Program-made: the position numbers and the translations under genes
Shown here: positions 1 to 12,259 of the stretch, piece after piece
Layout: every line of letters begins with the position of its first letter
How positions within the stretch are numbered: the stretch's first letter is position 1
Source of the DNA: Stercorarius parasiticus
Taxonomy: Eukaryota; Chordata; Aves; Charadriiformes; Stercorariidae
Direction: 5' to 3'
NCBI GenBank assembly: GCA_013396915.1
Contig: VWZL01000632.1
Location: 124,001-188,000 of the forward strand
Length of the DNA stretch: 64,000 nucleotides
Notes under the pieces: model-generated
The model's input: only the letters and a program-made list of their open reading frames with translations
Told to the model about the DNA's origin: nothing
Database searches by the model: none

Positions 1-699
1 ATTTTCCAGAGAGGTTGTATTTTTTCTTTCCAGAGTTTGGCCAAACTAATGCTGGATTTGCACTTGCCTTAGTAAAAACAAAGATAGCAACAGGGTGTTT
101 CAAATTATGACTGCAGAAAGGCAGTCACTTCTCTCTCTTTAAGTGCATTTTGGTGAGAGGAGTCACTGGAATAAATAGTCATGTTGTTGTCCTCCCTTTG
201 CACAAGTCGGGCCAGGGACTGCTCTGACGGTCCTAGAGTAGGGGATGAATCCCACCACCCCTTTCAGGAACATTTGCTACGTGTGTCCTGAGTTGGCTGA
301 AAAGCAGATTTTTCTCTTTCAGCAGACTGTCTGAAAATAACTTGTACCCCAGAGCTGAGGCCCGAGTGCATGATGAACCTTGCCATCTCTGGATCCAACC
401 CAGTTGCAGGGCAGGCCTACCAGGCAGGCTGGGACCTTGGTCATCTGATGGATTTGGAACAAGTATTCCCAACTGGAGATGAGCTAAGGAAATACACAAA
501 AATGACAGGCTCAGTGAATCGATGTATTCTGAAGAAGCACAAATATTTTGTTTTAATTTAAAACTCTGCCCAGGTCTACTCATGACCATGTGGTGGCAGC
601 AGAACACCTGTGTTGGTCTTTTTTATCCCTCAGTCACTCATTTTGCTGTGAGAGGAATGAAGAGCTGTATCAGTGCGTGTTTCATTCTGCCAATTATTT

Positions 700-744
700 G
701 TGGGTTGGTTGGGTTTTTTTGGGTTGGCTTTTTTTTTTTTTTTT
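700..744. repeat. G/T-rich low-complexity tract with poly-T run
   Basis: Short G runs separated by T (GGGTTGG-type units) occupy 701-727, followed by an uninterrupted T16 at 729-744. This is simple low-complexity DNA. The G runs are mostly two or three long, so at best a weak quadruplex could form. Confidence 0.85.
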
Positions 745-1366
745 AACAAATCCTGTTTGGAAGAGCAAAAGAACCCAAAAGCTGTGAAACGCTTCACTAG
801 TTTGTGGGGCAGGCATTTTCAGCAACAGCAGATGGGATATTACACAATTAGTAGGCTTGGATGGATTCCTTCCCCCACCTGGATCCAGTCTAGGTTCAGT
901 TTTAATGAGATGAATTTTCTTTCAGGTGTTGATTTTGGCCTGGTGTTAGATGTGACGGGAGATTTCTGATTCTATTTCATATATAGGAAACAAAGGCCTG
1001 TGTGTCATCTATTTTACAGAGAGGTGGAGAAGTAGGTGGGGAGGGGACAGAGCTCTGCAGGACGCCCAGATGAGAGGCATGGAGATGGTGGCTCCATGTC
1101 TAGCATGGCTCTGAGTGTTTCTCAGAGGTGAACTCCTGGGGTGCCCCATTTGGTCATCCCTGTGTCCAGCACCTCAGAGATAGGGGAGGTCTGCTCATGG
1201 CAAGGCTTACTTTTGGTCAGGAGGGAAAGCCCATATGAAGACAAAAAGTGCTGTCCCTCTTTGTGTTTTCCATCTTCGATGGACTCCTTCCTTCTCCTGT
1301 TAAGGTGCAGTTTAAGTACTTCCTTATTCTCCCACTTCTTGCCCTTTCAGATGACCAGAGTTTCAC

Positions 1367-1395
1367 ATATGTATATATATAAGTGTGTGTGTGTT
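1367..1395. repeat. Compound TA/TG microsatellite
   Basis: An AT-alternating run is followed directly by five TG/GT units ending near 1395. It is short, but likely to be length-polymorphic. Confidence 0.75.
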
Positions 1396-1789
1396 ACCTG
1401 GTGGGGGGATTTCTTTTCCTGCCTGTAGTACTGGGTAACTCTTGCATTTCACATGCCCACCTCCAGCCTCTCTAGCCCAGAAGAGAGATGCTGGTGCTCG
1501 TGGCTGTGAAGAAGGTGACACGAGAGAAGTAACCTGCTTGTACGAGGGAGCCCTCTGTGGGGACACTGAATTCTTCTACATATCATACCACATGAACTCT
1601 TCCGTATTTCCTTTATTCAGACTGACTTCTAGTGTAGTGAGGTGTGTGGATAACTGTCTCCCATCTCACAGACGAAGTAGTCAAAAAACTTTTTTCGTAC
1701 AGATGATGAAGGTGCCTGGTGCAGCTGCTTTGTTTCTGGATTTTCTGCTCCCGGTCCCAGTGTGCAGCGAAGAGGATATCCTGGAGGAT

Positions 1790-1819
1790 GAGGCAGACTG
1801 ATCCGAGGCAGACTGATCC
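1790..1819. repeat. Perfect 15-bp tandem duplication
   Basis: The 15-mer GAGGCAGACTGATCC occurs twice back to back with no mismatch (1790-1804 and 1805-1819). The following bases (AAGGCATCAGG) start a third, diverged unit. The identity of the copies suggests a recent slippage or duplication event. It has no evident function. Confidence 0.95.
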
Positions 1820-3553
1820 AAGGCATCAGGCTGACAGCTCTTGCGGAGCTTTCTGGGCTTGGAATTTTCCAACTCGACAGCAAAGATTTTTTTTTGTAGA
1901 CTGCCCTGGCTTGTGCATGAAATCATGTGGCCATTGTGAGGATTTGTTTAATTACTGTTACGTAAAGCCCCAAGAGTTGCTCCATTTGTTAATTCTTACA
2001 GATGGAGAGAGTACAGTTCTGTTTAACACCAGAAGATTATCTCTCTGGTGTGAGATGATTACTTTGCATGGGAAGGTAGTAATATATTTGCCATATTTTA
2101 CAGCTCTCAATTAGCATAGGGTTATTTTTGTTCTATTTCAGATATTTTCTTAGCATGTTTGTATCTGTATCTGGCTATTGTATAATGCTTGAAAGCGGCT
2201 TTGCTTAGAGAGACTCTGGGTGTACTTCGGAGAAGAGACGCATCAGTTCTCATGTTTATATTCAAATCAAACTACATTCCTGTTCCCACAGAGTTTGTAA
2301 CTTAGGCAAAACAAGAAGTATTTGTAAAACTCCCAAGGATGAAAACAGACTTGACATTCTGGGTCAAAGAAAGATTCATGCCTGACTTTTAACTTAAATG
2401 TGCAAAATATGAATGTAAGTTAAGCTAGTTTTAAAATCTTAGCTTTGAATTTTTAAACTTCAGAAAGCTATACCTTAAGATTCAGCTTCACAGGTAGAGT
2501 CAGATCTCCTATCCCTAAGACTTTCCTCTTACAACAACAACAAACCAAGAAGGAAAAAATAAGGGCAATGGGATCCTGAGGGAACTGTGAGGACTTCCCT
2601 GTCAGGCTTGTCCTCAGGGCTGAGGTATAAGTTTTTGCTCAGTCTGGAAGGATGTTTGCTCCATGCCTGTCTCAGCTCTAGAAGGGATCCCATCTGAAGT
2701 GTCCAAGTACTTGACTTCAAGGTTCTTATTAAGCCTATGGATTTTCTGTGTGGTGAGAGAGTGAAAAATGAAAACTGAATGAAATTTTCCTAGGCTGGAA
2801 GAAGACCTGGGTCCCACTCTCCACCCTAGTTAGTAGTTAAGTATGATGTAGAAAGTGAAATGTAATGAATAGGAGAGACTCAGAATAGTTGCAGGAAATC
2901 CTGGTGAATGGGCCATTTTCTTTGTTGAATTCTGTTCCACTCCTTTCCGAGTATTTGTTTTTGCACCTGGAGGATGATGCTTGTACTTAGGGGGCCTCAA
3001 TGCACTAGTTTTGTTGTTCTAGAATATATAAAACACTTGTACTCTAGGTGAAGAGTGGTGTATATCGAGAAAAAGAGGGAAGTCCTGCAGTATTACAACT
3101 GGGTAAACTGGATGCATTTTAATGCTGCTCAAAGATAGTTACGCATCCAGAAACTGTACATTTATGGCGCTGCCTCCTGAAAAAGAGCAGTTGAAAAGGA
3201 TTTGGAGATCATGAGGGAAAGCACAATCAGTATGAGAACACAAGCTCAGCCAAACCAGCCTAACAGAGTAGAACTCAGCATGATCTCTGCTATGCTACAC
3301 CATTGCGACTAACGGGGGAGCCAACATGATCCCAGAGAGGATAAGCAGAAGTGTGCTGAAAATGCAAATAATCTTTACCTTTGTATGTAGTATTACTGTC
3401 ATGTTGTACATCTATTTCTGATTTCTTTCAAAGGATGTGGAGGGAGGAAAATGATCCCCAATTTTGAAAAAAGCCCTTCTAGTGTGGGATTTAGACCTTG
3501 GACCATGTGTTGTGACATCCTTTGGCTTCAGAAAAGCTTTACTAAGACAACTG

Positions 3554-3576
3554 GTGCGTGTGCGCGCACGTGTGTG
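3554..3576. other. Alternating purine-pyrimidine tract (Z-DNA type)
   Basis: Twenty-three bases alternate strictly purine-pyrimidine. They are built from GT/TG steps around the self-complementary core GTGCGCGCAC at 3560-3569. CG/GC alternation flanked by TG repeats is the classical composition for B-to-Z transition under negative supercoiling. The alternation is seen directly; formation in vivo is inference. Confidence 0.8.
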
Positions 3577-4576
3577 AGTTCAGATGCAGGGAAGCAATTA
3601 CAGGGGTCAGTGATGAGTCCAGAAGGGCAAATGCATGCCACCGGGCTGGTATTTGGAAAAGCAAGTTTTGTCTTCTAAAACACAGGAGGTGGTGGAGCAC
3701 AGCTGACAGGTGTCCTTTCTGTTGTCCATGGCACAGCCTGGCTTATGGTGTTTCCCTCTGGGATAGGGTGTCTTTAATAATTTCCTAGAAAATGCAAATG
3801 CTCCCACAGCAGGGAGCACAAGCGTCCTGAACAGGCTACAGCCTGTGGTTTAAAGCATGCTGTTTATGGATAGGGGGAGATGCGGAGTCGTGACCTGTCA
3901 GGTGAATCAGGCCAAGTTTCTCACATGGTTGTGACCACACAGTCTTTGTCCTGGGCTTTGGGAAGATATGCTGGACCTTGCAGCTCGGCTGAGGTGAGGG
4001 CAGGGATGCCTGGTCCAAGGAACCCACTGGGACATGAGTAGGTGAGAGAGAGATGCTAAACCACAGTTGAGACTGAGGCATAAGTACTTCTGCAACTTCA
4101 TCGTGGGCACGTGGGGCCTTTGCGCAGTTATGTGCAAGATGAAACAAAAAATTTCTCTGTGTATAAGGGGCTTTGTGGAGTGCTCAGATATGATAACGAT
4201 GGGACCTATATAAATCCCCAAAAGAGCAAAAGGCTTCTTTCAGAGTAATGCTAATGAGAGCTATCTCCTGGTTTCAGAGAAGTGGAAGTAATTATAGACC
4301 ATTTATTGTGGGGAAGTAAGGGCACACATTCGTTCACAGGGTGCTAAACTTGTCCAATTAACTCTAAGCTCCTGAAGTAATAATGAAAAGGTTATGCTAC
4401 CATTTTAGTAATTGAATTTTCTTCTATTTTGGGAACAGTGCATATTAAAGAGAGTGTTTACCCTCGGTTACAGAGAGATTTCATGTTTTTTTCAAGTTTG
4501 GCTGACCCAACCCAAAAGTCAGGCAAAAGTCACATTTTCTGCAGCTGTAAAATAACATTTTCAAGGGTTGATTTTT

Positions 4577-4592
4577 AAAAAAAAAAAAAAAA
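4577..4592. repeat. A16 homopolymer
   Basis: Sixteen consecutive A, followed by further A-rich sequence to about 4608. I see no LINE or retrocopy body immediately upstream, so I read it as a simple repeat and not as a retroposon tail. Confidence 0.85.
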
Positions 4593-7500
4593 GAAAAAAG
4601 GAAATAAAAGGAACATTTCCTAATCTTGCCTTAATTTTTTAAAATGGATTTGTTTACGTTTACTTGGCTTGAGTGAATTAACTGTGTTTACCTGATGAAA
4701 ATGCAAGCTTTTGTCCTCAGGAGGAACGCCAAAATACTTGTTGGTAGAAATAGCAGAATGTCAGCCTGGGATTCTGTTTGAGATTCTTGTGCTAAAATGT
4801 CCATGTTTTCACATGAGTACTTGTTAGTTGCAAATAGATAATTTCAGTCCTGCTCAACGGCTGTATTTCAGTCGCCCTTTTCCCAGGAGACACTGGAGCC
4901 AGTTTTCCATGTAGAGGACATTGAGTAGCTATGATAAGATAGCCTTAGAAGTTTGATTAGGAAATTGCCTCCTTCCTGTGCTGTTTTGCTCTCAGAACTA
5001 CACTAAGCTTTTTGAGGAATGGAAATGATACTTTCGTAGCCCATAATTACATTCCTACAGTTAATAATTTTTTTTTTCAGAGCTGTCAGTTTTGCCTCTT
5101 CAAATGCACAGTGTGGAGGGTTTTTTTTGATCATCAAATGTGTCTCTGGACTTTGTGGCTTTGAGTCACAGGGGTGAAAACTGGCATCGTGCAACAGCCA
5201 CATGCATGAGAGTTCGCTGGCGATTCGAAATTTGCTGTTACAGCACTGTGAGACTCCTCTAAATCAGTTGACCCCTGCAAGGAGCCTCAGGCTGCTTCCT
5301 CTGTTGGTGGTATGTTTGGAAACCTTTGCTTCGTGTTTAAAAAATAAACATGTGTATGTATGTATGTGCGTAACTATTCAGATATGTAGTTTCCATAATG
5401 TGGTGCTCGAGTAAGAAGGGCAAGCCGAGCTATTGATCCGTGTGCTTCCAAAGAAATTCTCACTCTGGTCTCAGACCTTACCTTCCTGTTCAGTTTCTTT
5501 CCATGAGCAGCCTAAAAGAAAAACAGTTTTTCAGATTCCTGAGCTCTTTATAGCACAACCTGCTATTTATTTGGAGTGCTTAACACCATAGAATCATCTA
5601 AATAATATAATTCCCTTATTTTAAGAACAAGGGTCCAGGGAAGGTCACGTTCCTCTCAGCTTATACAAACCAATGTCTAATTTTAGTCATCAGCTGATGG
5701 TTTGGTCCCAGTTTTGCTGTCATGCTGCCTAGTACTCGCTTTGCTTTTGCTCCCAGGGTCTGGTCAATACCACTTTTCCCCAGTGGGGTTAGAACATTGT
5801 TTACCAAAGCACATCGTGCTTCTTCGCTTGAGACATGTGGCTTTTCAACGCTGGGGGAGGAAAGTCATTCCTCCGGTCATTCTTCCTGAGGTTTGGCTGC
5901 GTTATTGCAGTTTATGGAGTTTGGACACGAAGACGATAGTGTTCTGCCCAAGGACAAAATTCAGCGAGAGCTGCTGAGAGGTCTGATTTCTAAATATGCC
6001 TAATCTTTCTTTCCTTCCTAATTAGTATTTGGAAACGAGATTTCATGCACTCGGATTCACTTGTTGTTGTTTTGCTCCTAGATACCATTTCTCGCTAATG
6101 TTAGTGATATGAATTATTTAATGGACATACTATGCTTCAGAAACAGTATATTCAGCTGGGCTATGTACTTGGACAGGCACAAAAAAAGATCACTTTTTTG
6201 AGGAAGCTGTCAGAAATCTCCTGGATTTTAAGCATCAAAACTGTGAGCCCTGAATGTTGAAGAAAATGTCATAGTGTTCTAGCAATATTTACTCTAATGT
6301 CCCATTTGAGTCCCTTGCCTGTCGAAAATAGGTAGTGAAATCACATCTCCGACTGAGATAGAACTCGGAAATAGAAGTATCTAAACAATCCCTGAGGCTC
6401 CAAGTAAAACTTTGATGAATAATCCTATGATTGGACTGTTTTTCTGGCATATATTTTTTGTGCAACATCAATCTGCTTTTTATGTTTTTTATACCAGAAA
6501 AGATGGATTCTGCTTATCTGTTCTTAGCACTTCATTCAGAGGTCTTCCCATCTTCAAAGAAGTATATGAACTTCAGCTAATTAAGTCTCTTCGCACATCT
6601 TACATCTGGAAGTGTGAAGCATTTTTCGTTTTGCCGCTGAGGCAATTTATGGACAGAATATACTCTAATACCCGCCAGGTGTTTTCTTCAAAGGGAGTTG
6701 AAGGTGTTTTTTTCCCCCTGCAGTTGTACCCTGAGGGGTTTGAATAACCTTGCCAGAGAAGAAAGTTGCTTTGGAGGGGGGGAGCAGAAGCTTCCTTGCT
6801 GAAAGGTTCTTGTGTATTCCTTTCTTTGGTTGTAATGTGGTTTATGTGGTCTCCAAGCATCCTGGAAAATTGTCACTGCTGTAACTCAAGGAAAAAGGTG
6901 TTAGCTGGTGTGTACTCTGGCTGCCGGGTATCTGGTAGGGATGAGATGGAGGAGAGCTAAGGAGGGAAAAGTAAGAATAAAAGCTTAGAAAAGTAAAAAT
7001 GAAAGATGGGAGGTCAGACTGCTTTAATTCAGGCAGTCTGTCTGGCTAGTTCTTATTCCATTGTAGGTGACTCTTGTAAATCCATTTATATGCCTCTAAA
7101 TCATAAAGAAACCTTAGAGTAACAGCAGATGGTATTTATACCACAAGAGCATTCAAAGTCATAAAGAACTCGGAATATAAGTGAGAACTAGATTCAGGTG
7201 AAGCCAAGAGAAGAAAAAAATTAAAAAAAAATTTAAAGCTGGTGTTGGCTTTTGCCTTTGTGAGCACTCAAATCATGTACACAAAGAAAAAGCAACTGCT
7301 GACTCATACATGTGCAGGACAGGGAAATCACAAATTTACAGCAATATTCTGAGCAATACTATATTTTCATTTGGATGTCACTGCCATAAAGTAATGTAGG
7401 AGCTTAAGTTATTTTGGTTTAAGGAAACAGCCATTAAAGGCTGGACTTGAACTTCATGGAGGCGCCATTGGGATGCTGTCAGATTTTGATAGCTCTTGAA

Positions 7501-10500
7501 AGAGCCCTGTTCCTTGACACTAAGTCAGATCATTTTTGTGATTAGTTCACAGCATTATTTCTTTTTCCATGTGCAGACTACTTAGCTATTCTCTGAGTTA
7601 AATTTAAGAAAGGTGATCATTCAAAGCAGTGATCCTGCATGGAGAAAGCCCTGCATGGTCAGAGCAGCAGGAGCGTTAGGCATGCCAAATCAGGGTTGTG
7701 CTGTTTTAACTAAACTGGAAACTGCCCAGGGTTTCACAAACCTCATTTGAAATCTGCTTTCTTTTTCTGTGTGGCCCTGAACAATTTGCCATGCTTTTAA
7801 TAGCTACGGGTTGAATTTTCTGCAGATCTCCACGCAAAACACTTGACATCTGAAACAGCAGGAATGGGAGTAGTTCTTATTTCTCTGTAGGGGAGACTGG
7901 TCCATACTTTGTTAATGGAAAAGTGTGAATGAGGAAAGTGCTTTCTAGTCCTAGGGAGAATTCTGGATGCAGCATTTCGTTCTTCTGATATAAATGGATG
8001 TCTCTCTACTGTCAGGGGCAGCTCTGCTCTGGGTGGGTGAGCATGGCTGTGGAGCTCAGAGGAGCCCTGCAAAGCTGGGAGGACTTAACTTTTCTCATTA
8101 CTTTGCTTCGGGTCATCACAATAGGAAGTCTGGCCAAGCACAGTTTAAATCTGCAGCTCCAGCTCTTAACTTTCCACTTAGAGCTACAGTTCTCCCCTGG
8201 AGTGGGCTGGGGGCAGAGGTAAAGCTGCTGTCATTAGGCTGTGTGACCAAAGTATTGTTTAAAGGTGACCATATATCCCGGATCAGCGGCTGTCTCATTT
8301 TCCCCCTTTCCCTCCACAAGCCCCCCAAAAGGTTAATCTGGTTCACGTTCTTAGGCAGTGGTCAGGCAGAGCGGCACTGCACCCTTTCCTCAGGATGTGT
8401 CCCCTGCAGTCTAATCTTTATAAAGACCGCGTCCTGAACTGGGAGGTGAGGGTCACATTGTCACACATGGAAACCAGAAACCTCTCCCTGCGCTTCTTGT
8501 AAATGTTGAGACTAAGTGACGAGCTCAGTGAAAAGGTGAGGGGAATCTCCCTCCTCTATCCACGGACCTTTTGGCACCGCATTGTGTGGTGTGAAACACG
8601 CTCCGCCTCGGGTGATAACAGCAGCGCTGCTATTTCTGCTTTTTGGCACTGCTGGCTCCCTGCTGCAGGCTCACGGTGACAAACGGGCTGTGAGCTGCTC
8701 GTACGGAGCGGTCAGAGTGGTGGCTGCACTTTGTCCCTTGGTGGCAAGGCAGAGGATGCTGTGCGGGAATGAGGAGTGGCTCCGGTTGGTAACAAGTATT
8801 CGTGGCACATCCCCAGCTATTCTGAAGAAGAAATATGGGCAGAGTCACACACTTTTTCCTCCACAAACACCCTCATTACCTTGAAATTACAGATTGCAAA
8901 GGGGCAGTGCTCTTGCTCTGTGTAATTTAAAATGATGGCTCTGCGCTATTTTTAGGGTGGTGCTTTATTTCTACTGTAAAATATTTGCATTATGGTTATT
9001 TAGACTTGTTTCCTCCACCACCCTGAATTCTGAGGAAACTGTAGGGAGGTTATGAAGAAATGCTGCTAGATTTAATAGTCCAAAAGACCTAAATTTGCTC
9101 CTCCACGAGTGAAGGCAGATCAAGCAGTAACTTCTGCAGTAGGACCTCATCTCTGCCATGCTAGGACTGAAAAGAAGAAACTCATTCTCAGCGTGCACAG
9201 AAACTGCCAGCAAAGGTGCCGGCTGCCATGCTATTGCCGAAGGTTGGATCCAACTCATTCACTTTGTGACGCTCATCAAAAAGGCATCGGGCAGCACCAG
9301 CTTTCGAGCTACGGCACTAACTTCATCCAGGACTGAACCAATAGCCCAGCTAACAAAAGGTCCTGCAGTTTATGGCTGGCTCCGAGGTATCTGGGAAGGT
9401 GCAGCGAAAATGTTGTTGCTGTGTACACACTCACATACACACAAACCCCTCCTGCACTAGCGTCTTTGTAGTCTCCCTTCTGACAATGAATCTCTTTTAA
9501 CCTCTGAAGTGGCAGCATATCTTTTGCTTGATACAGTGGTTAACTGCTGAGGAGTGTATATAAACACGTGTATTCTTCCTCAAATCTCATTATCTGGCAA
9601 TTCTCCACAGTAGCCTGGACCTCATTTCATGCTGCTTTTGCTCCTATTAGAAGTCAGAGAGAGCAACCGAGCATGTAAATAAACTCCCCAGTTTTTTTCC
9701 ACCCCACTGAGGAGCTCCCAGAGAGCACAAGCCTGCCATACGAGCACTCTTTTCTTGTAAACAAGCTAGAAAGCAGTAAATATCCCAGTTACCTCCCTAT
9801 AAACCCATCGTATTTTTGTCCTGTTCTGTCCCTGTACATCTCCAGTCACATTTGGGGCGATAGGGGTTTGATCCGCAGCTGCTGCATTTGGGCAGAGCTT
9901 CACTGGTTTACACTGGTTACCAGTTTGACCCTGTTCCTTGGGGTATGTCAGAAGGGATTCTACCAGGGCAAAAATACACCGCGGTCTGTTTTAATGCCCT
10001 CGCACAGTCACTTGTGTCTGCCAAGCACTTGTGAAGCTGAGTAGACTTATACAGCCAGGTTCACCAAAGGCTTTAGATGGACAAAGCAAGACTTTAGGGC
10101 TCTTTAGACAGTGACTTTTCATGTTGCATTTTCCCAAGCCCCTGCTTAGTCACCACATAAACCTGCCGTCCTCTCTGCATTTGGCGTCAAAATGTTCCAG
10201 GTTTCTCAATCCTTTCACATATGTGCGTTGAGACTTATTATTTGTTTAGCTTAAATAAGTTAGTTTTAATTAGAATAAATTACTTAGGGTTATAACATGG
10301 TACGATTTCTGCTGTTGGCCTAGCTTTACTTAGCATGAGTAGCTAGATTTGCTGAAGCCTTTAGGCTGCAATAGAGTTAATTTTCTTGGTAGTTTTCCTG
10401 GCAGCTGGTACAGTGCTGTGTTTAGGTTTTTAATATTAGAAAAAAGTTGATAACACACTGATGTTTTGGTAGTGTTTTCCCTAAGTCTGGGACTTCTCAG

Positions 10501-11004
10501 TTCCCTGTGTTCTGCCAGTGAGCACAGGTGCACAAGAAGCGTAAACTGGAAGATAAGGAGGCTCCAACCCTCAGCAGAGACCACAAATCAACAAGATAAG
10601 AGCAGTCAACACCCTGTCTGCCTGGACACAGAGAAAGAACTGAATAACATGTTAGAAGACCCCAGACCAAACATCACCACTGGACTAAAAGATGCGTGAA
10701 GAGCCCACGAGGGGCTGGTGTGTAGATCGCAAGAGCATAATTGCTCAGGGATTTCTTTGTTTGAGGTCCTTCCCTTTTTGGAGGCACCCGGCCCAGGCTG
10801 ACCTTGCTGCTGCACTTTTCGATTAAGTTACTTATTTTTATAAAATCTGACACCTGAGACACTGCTGCGGGAAACCTAGGGTTGAGCCTGAAGAAGGAGA
10901 GCCTGAGAGTAAGTGTGTGTGAGGAGTTGAAAGGGGCATCCGTCGGCCCACTGGAGTCACCCTCTGCGATGGGACCCTGGTCTGAGCAGTGAAAGACTCG
11001 GGTG

Positions 11005-11022
11005 GTGTGTGTGTGTGTGTGT
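11005..11022. repeat. (GT)9 microsatellite
   Basis: Nine uninterrupted GT units, followed shortly by a second small TGGTGTGTG cluster near 11031-11039. A typical dinucleotide microsatellite. Confidence 0.95.
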
Positions 11023-12246
11023 GACTCCAATGGTGTGTGACTGCTCAGGCAGCAGCTTCTCCTTTAACATGTGTCTAGAAGCATCACTGCTTCTGCCTCA
11101 GCCGACCTCAGTAGCGGCCGGGTGGGAGTGGAGCATGAAAGTCCCTGATAAAGCTTTATTTTTCATACATTCCCTAAAGGTAAATTGTGACAGAGCGGAA
11201 GAGCTGGGTACACAAAACTCTAATTTTCTTGCTTCCAGGACAGCCTGTCCAGTTTACCTAATGGAACATAAAAGCAGTTTTTAATAGAAATGCCTGCGGT
11301 TGTTGGAGTAGGAACCCACACTGGCTCTTCCCCAAAGGTGAGTGGCCACATGCACTTTCTCTGGCCTATATATCCATGCCCAGCACCACGGGTTCTTCTT
11401 TGCATCCAAAAATTTGGAGCTACTATGCCTAGATTGCATGAGACTGGGGGTTTTTGTGTGGCTTCTTGAGTGTTTTCGAAAGGTTAAAGCTGAGGGGAGA
11501 AAATGGTGTCATTATCGAGGGAAAGGAAGATCACACTTTTCCTATCACTCCGTATCTGATTGCCTGCTCTCTCCTTCCTCTGCCCTGCCCAGACTATGAA
11601 TAGGGAGTTCGGAGGTGTTTCCTGCAGGCCAACTGCAGTATCGTTGCTGGAAAGTCTCAGTTACAAGTGAAGAACATGGGCTGGATCAGAAGTGATGAGT
11701 TACTGGTGACTGATCTCAGCTGATGAGGGGGGAAAAATGACTCCACGGTGAACCGGGCTAGTTCCCAAAAAAAGAATCCATCACTTTGGAAAAGAGATTA
11801 ATGGAGTACATCCAGCAGCTCTGCTGGCCGGTGGACAGCAGTTTGCACTGCAGCCTCCGGATGAGGCGTTTCGTTGTGTCATCGTGTGATTATTTATATC
11901 TTCCGTTGACTAGCACATTTGTTTCCCCAAAGCAGAGTGGGTGTATGATTTGCTATTTTTTATTCTTTATTAAGTTCTAAATATAAACCAGCCCTGAAGG
12001 GTGTGTAGAGCTGTAGTGCTGATTGATTTGGATGGGATGGGAGGAGGCTGAGGAACTCCCCTTGCCCGCAGAGGTCTCCTCTCCTTCTCGGCGTTCACAA
12101 ACTTCTGAGCCAAGCAATGAATTTTCCTTTCTGCCTGGTTGCTGTTTATTTGAGGAACAGTTTGCCTTAGTCTGCAGAATTAAGACGATTTGATAGCTCT
12201 TCTGTCAAGCACCACAAAGAATTTTACCAATAATTTGCAGTGGGGG

Positions 12247-12259
12247 GTGTGTGTGTGTG
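12247..12259. repeat. Short GT microsatellite after a G6 run
   Basis: About six GT units directly follow a run of six G at 12242-12247. Short simple repeat. Confidence 0.85.

Larger units (their letters stand above)
1..3553. other. Non-coding stretch, no gene recognised
   Basis: I see no exon, RNA gene or mobile element that I can support here. It contains a G/T-rich run ending in sixteen T at 729-744, a mixed TA/TG microsatellite at about 1367-1395, and a perfect 15-bp tandem duplication at 1790-1819. The short open frames in this stretch overlap on both strands and show no domain. Most likely intergenic or intronic DNA. Confidence 0.6.

Noticed and set aside
1442..2114. Two overlapping plus-strand frames of 119 and 131 codons
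   Set aside because: They spread over a tandem duplication, lack recognisable domains, and are mirrored by minus-strand frames.
5587..5600. CATAGAATCATC, like a reversed CR1 terminus
   Set aside because: About ten bases only, with no CR1 body next to it.
7994..8437. Open frame of 147 codons on the plus strand
   Set aside because: Overlapped by another plus frame and a minus frame, with no family resemblance. Treated as chance.
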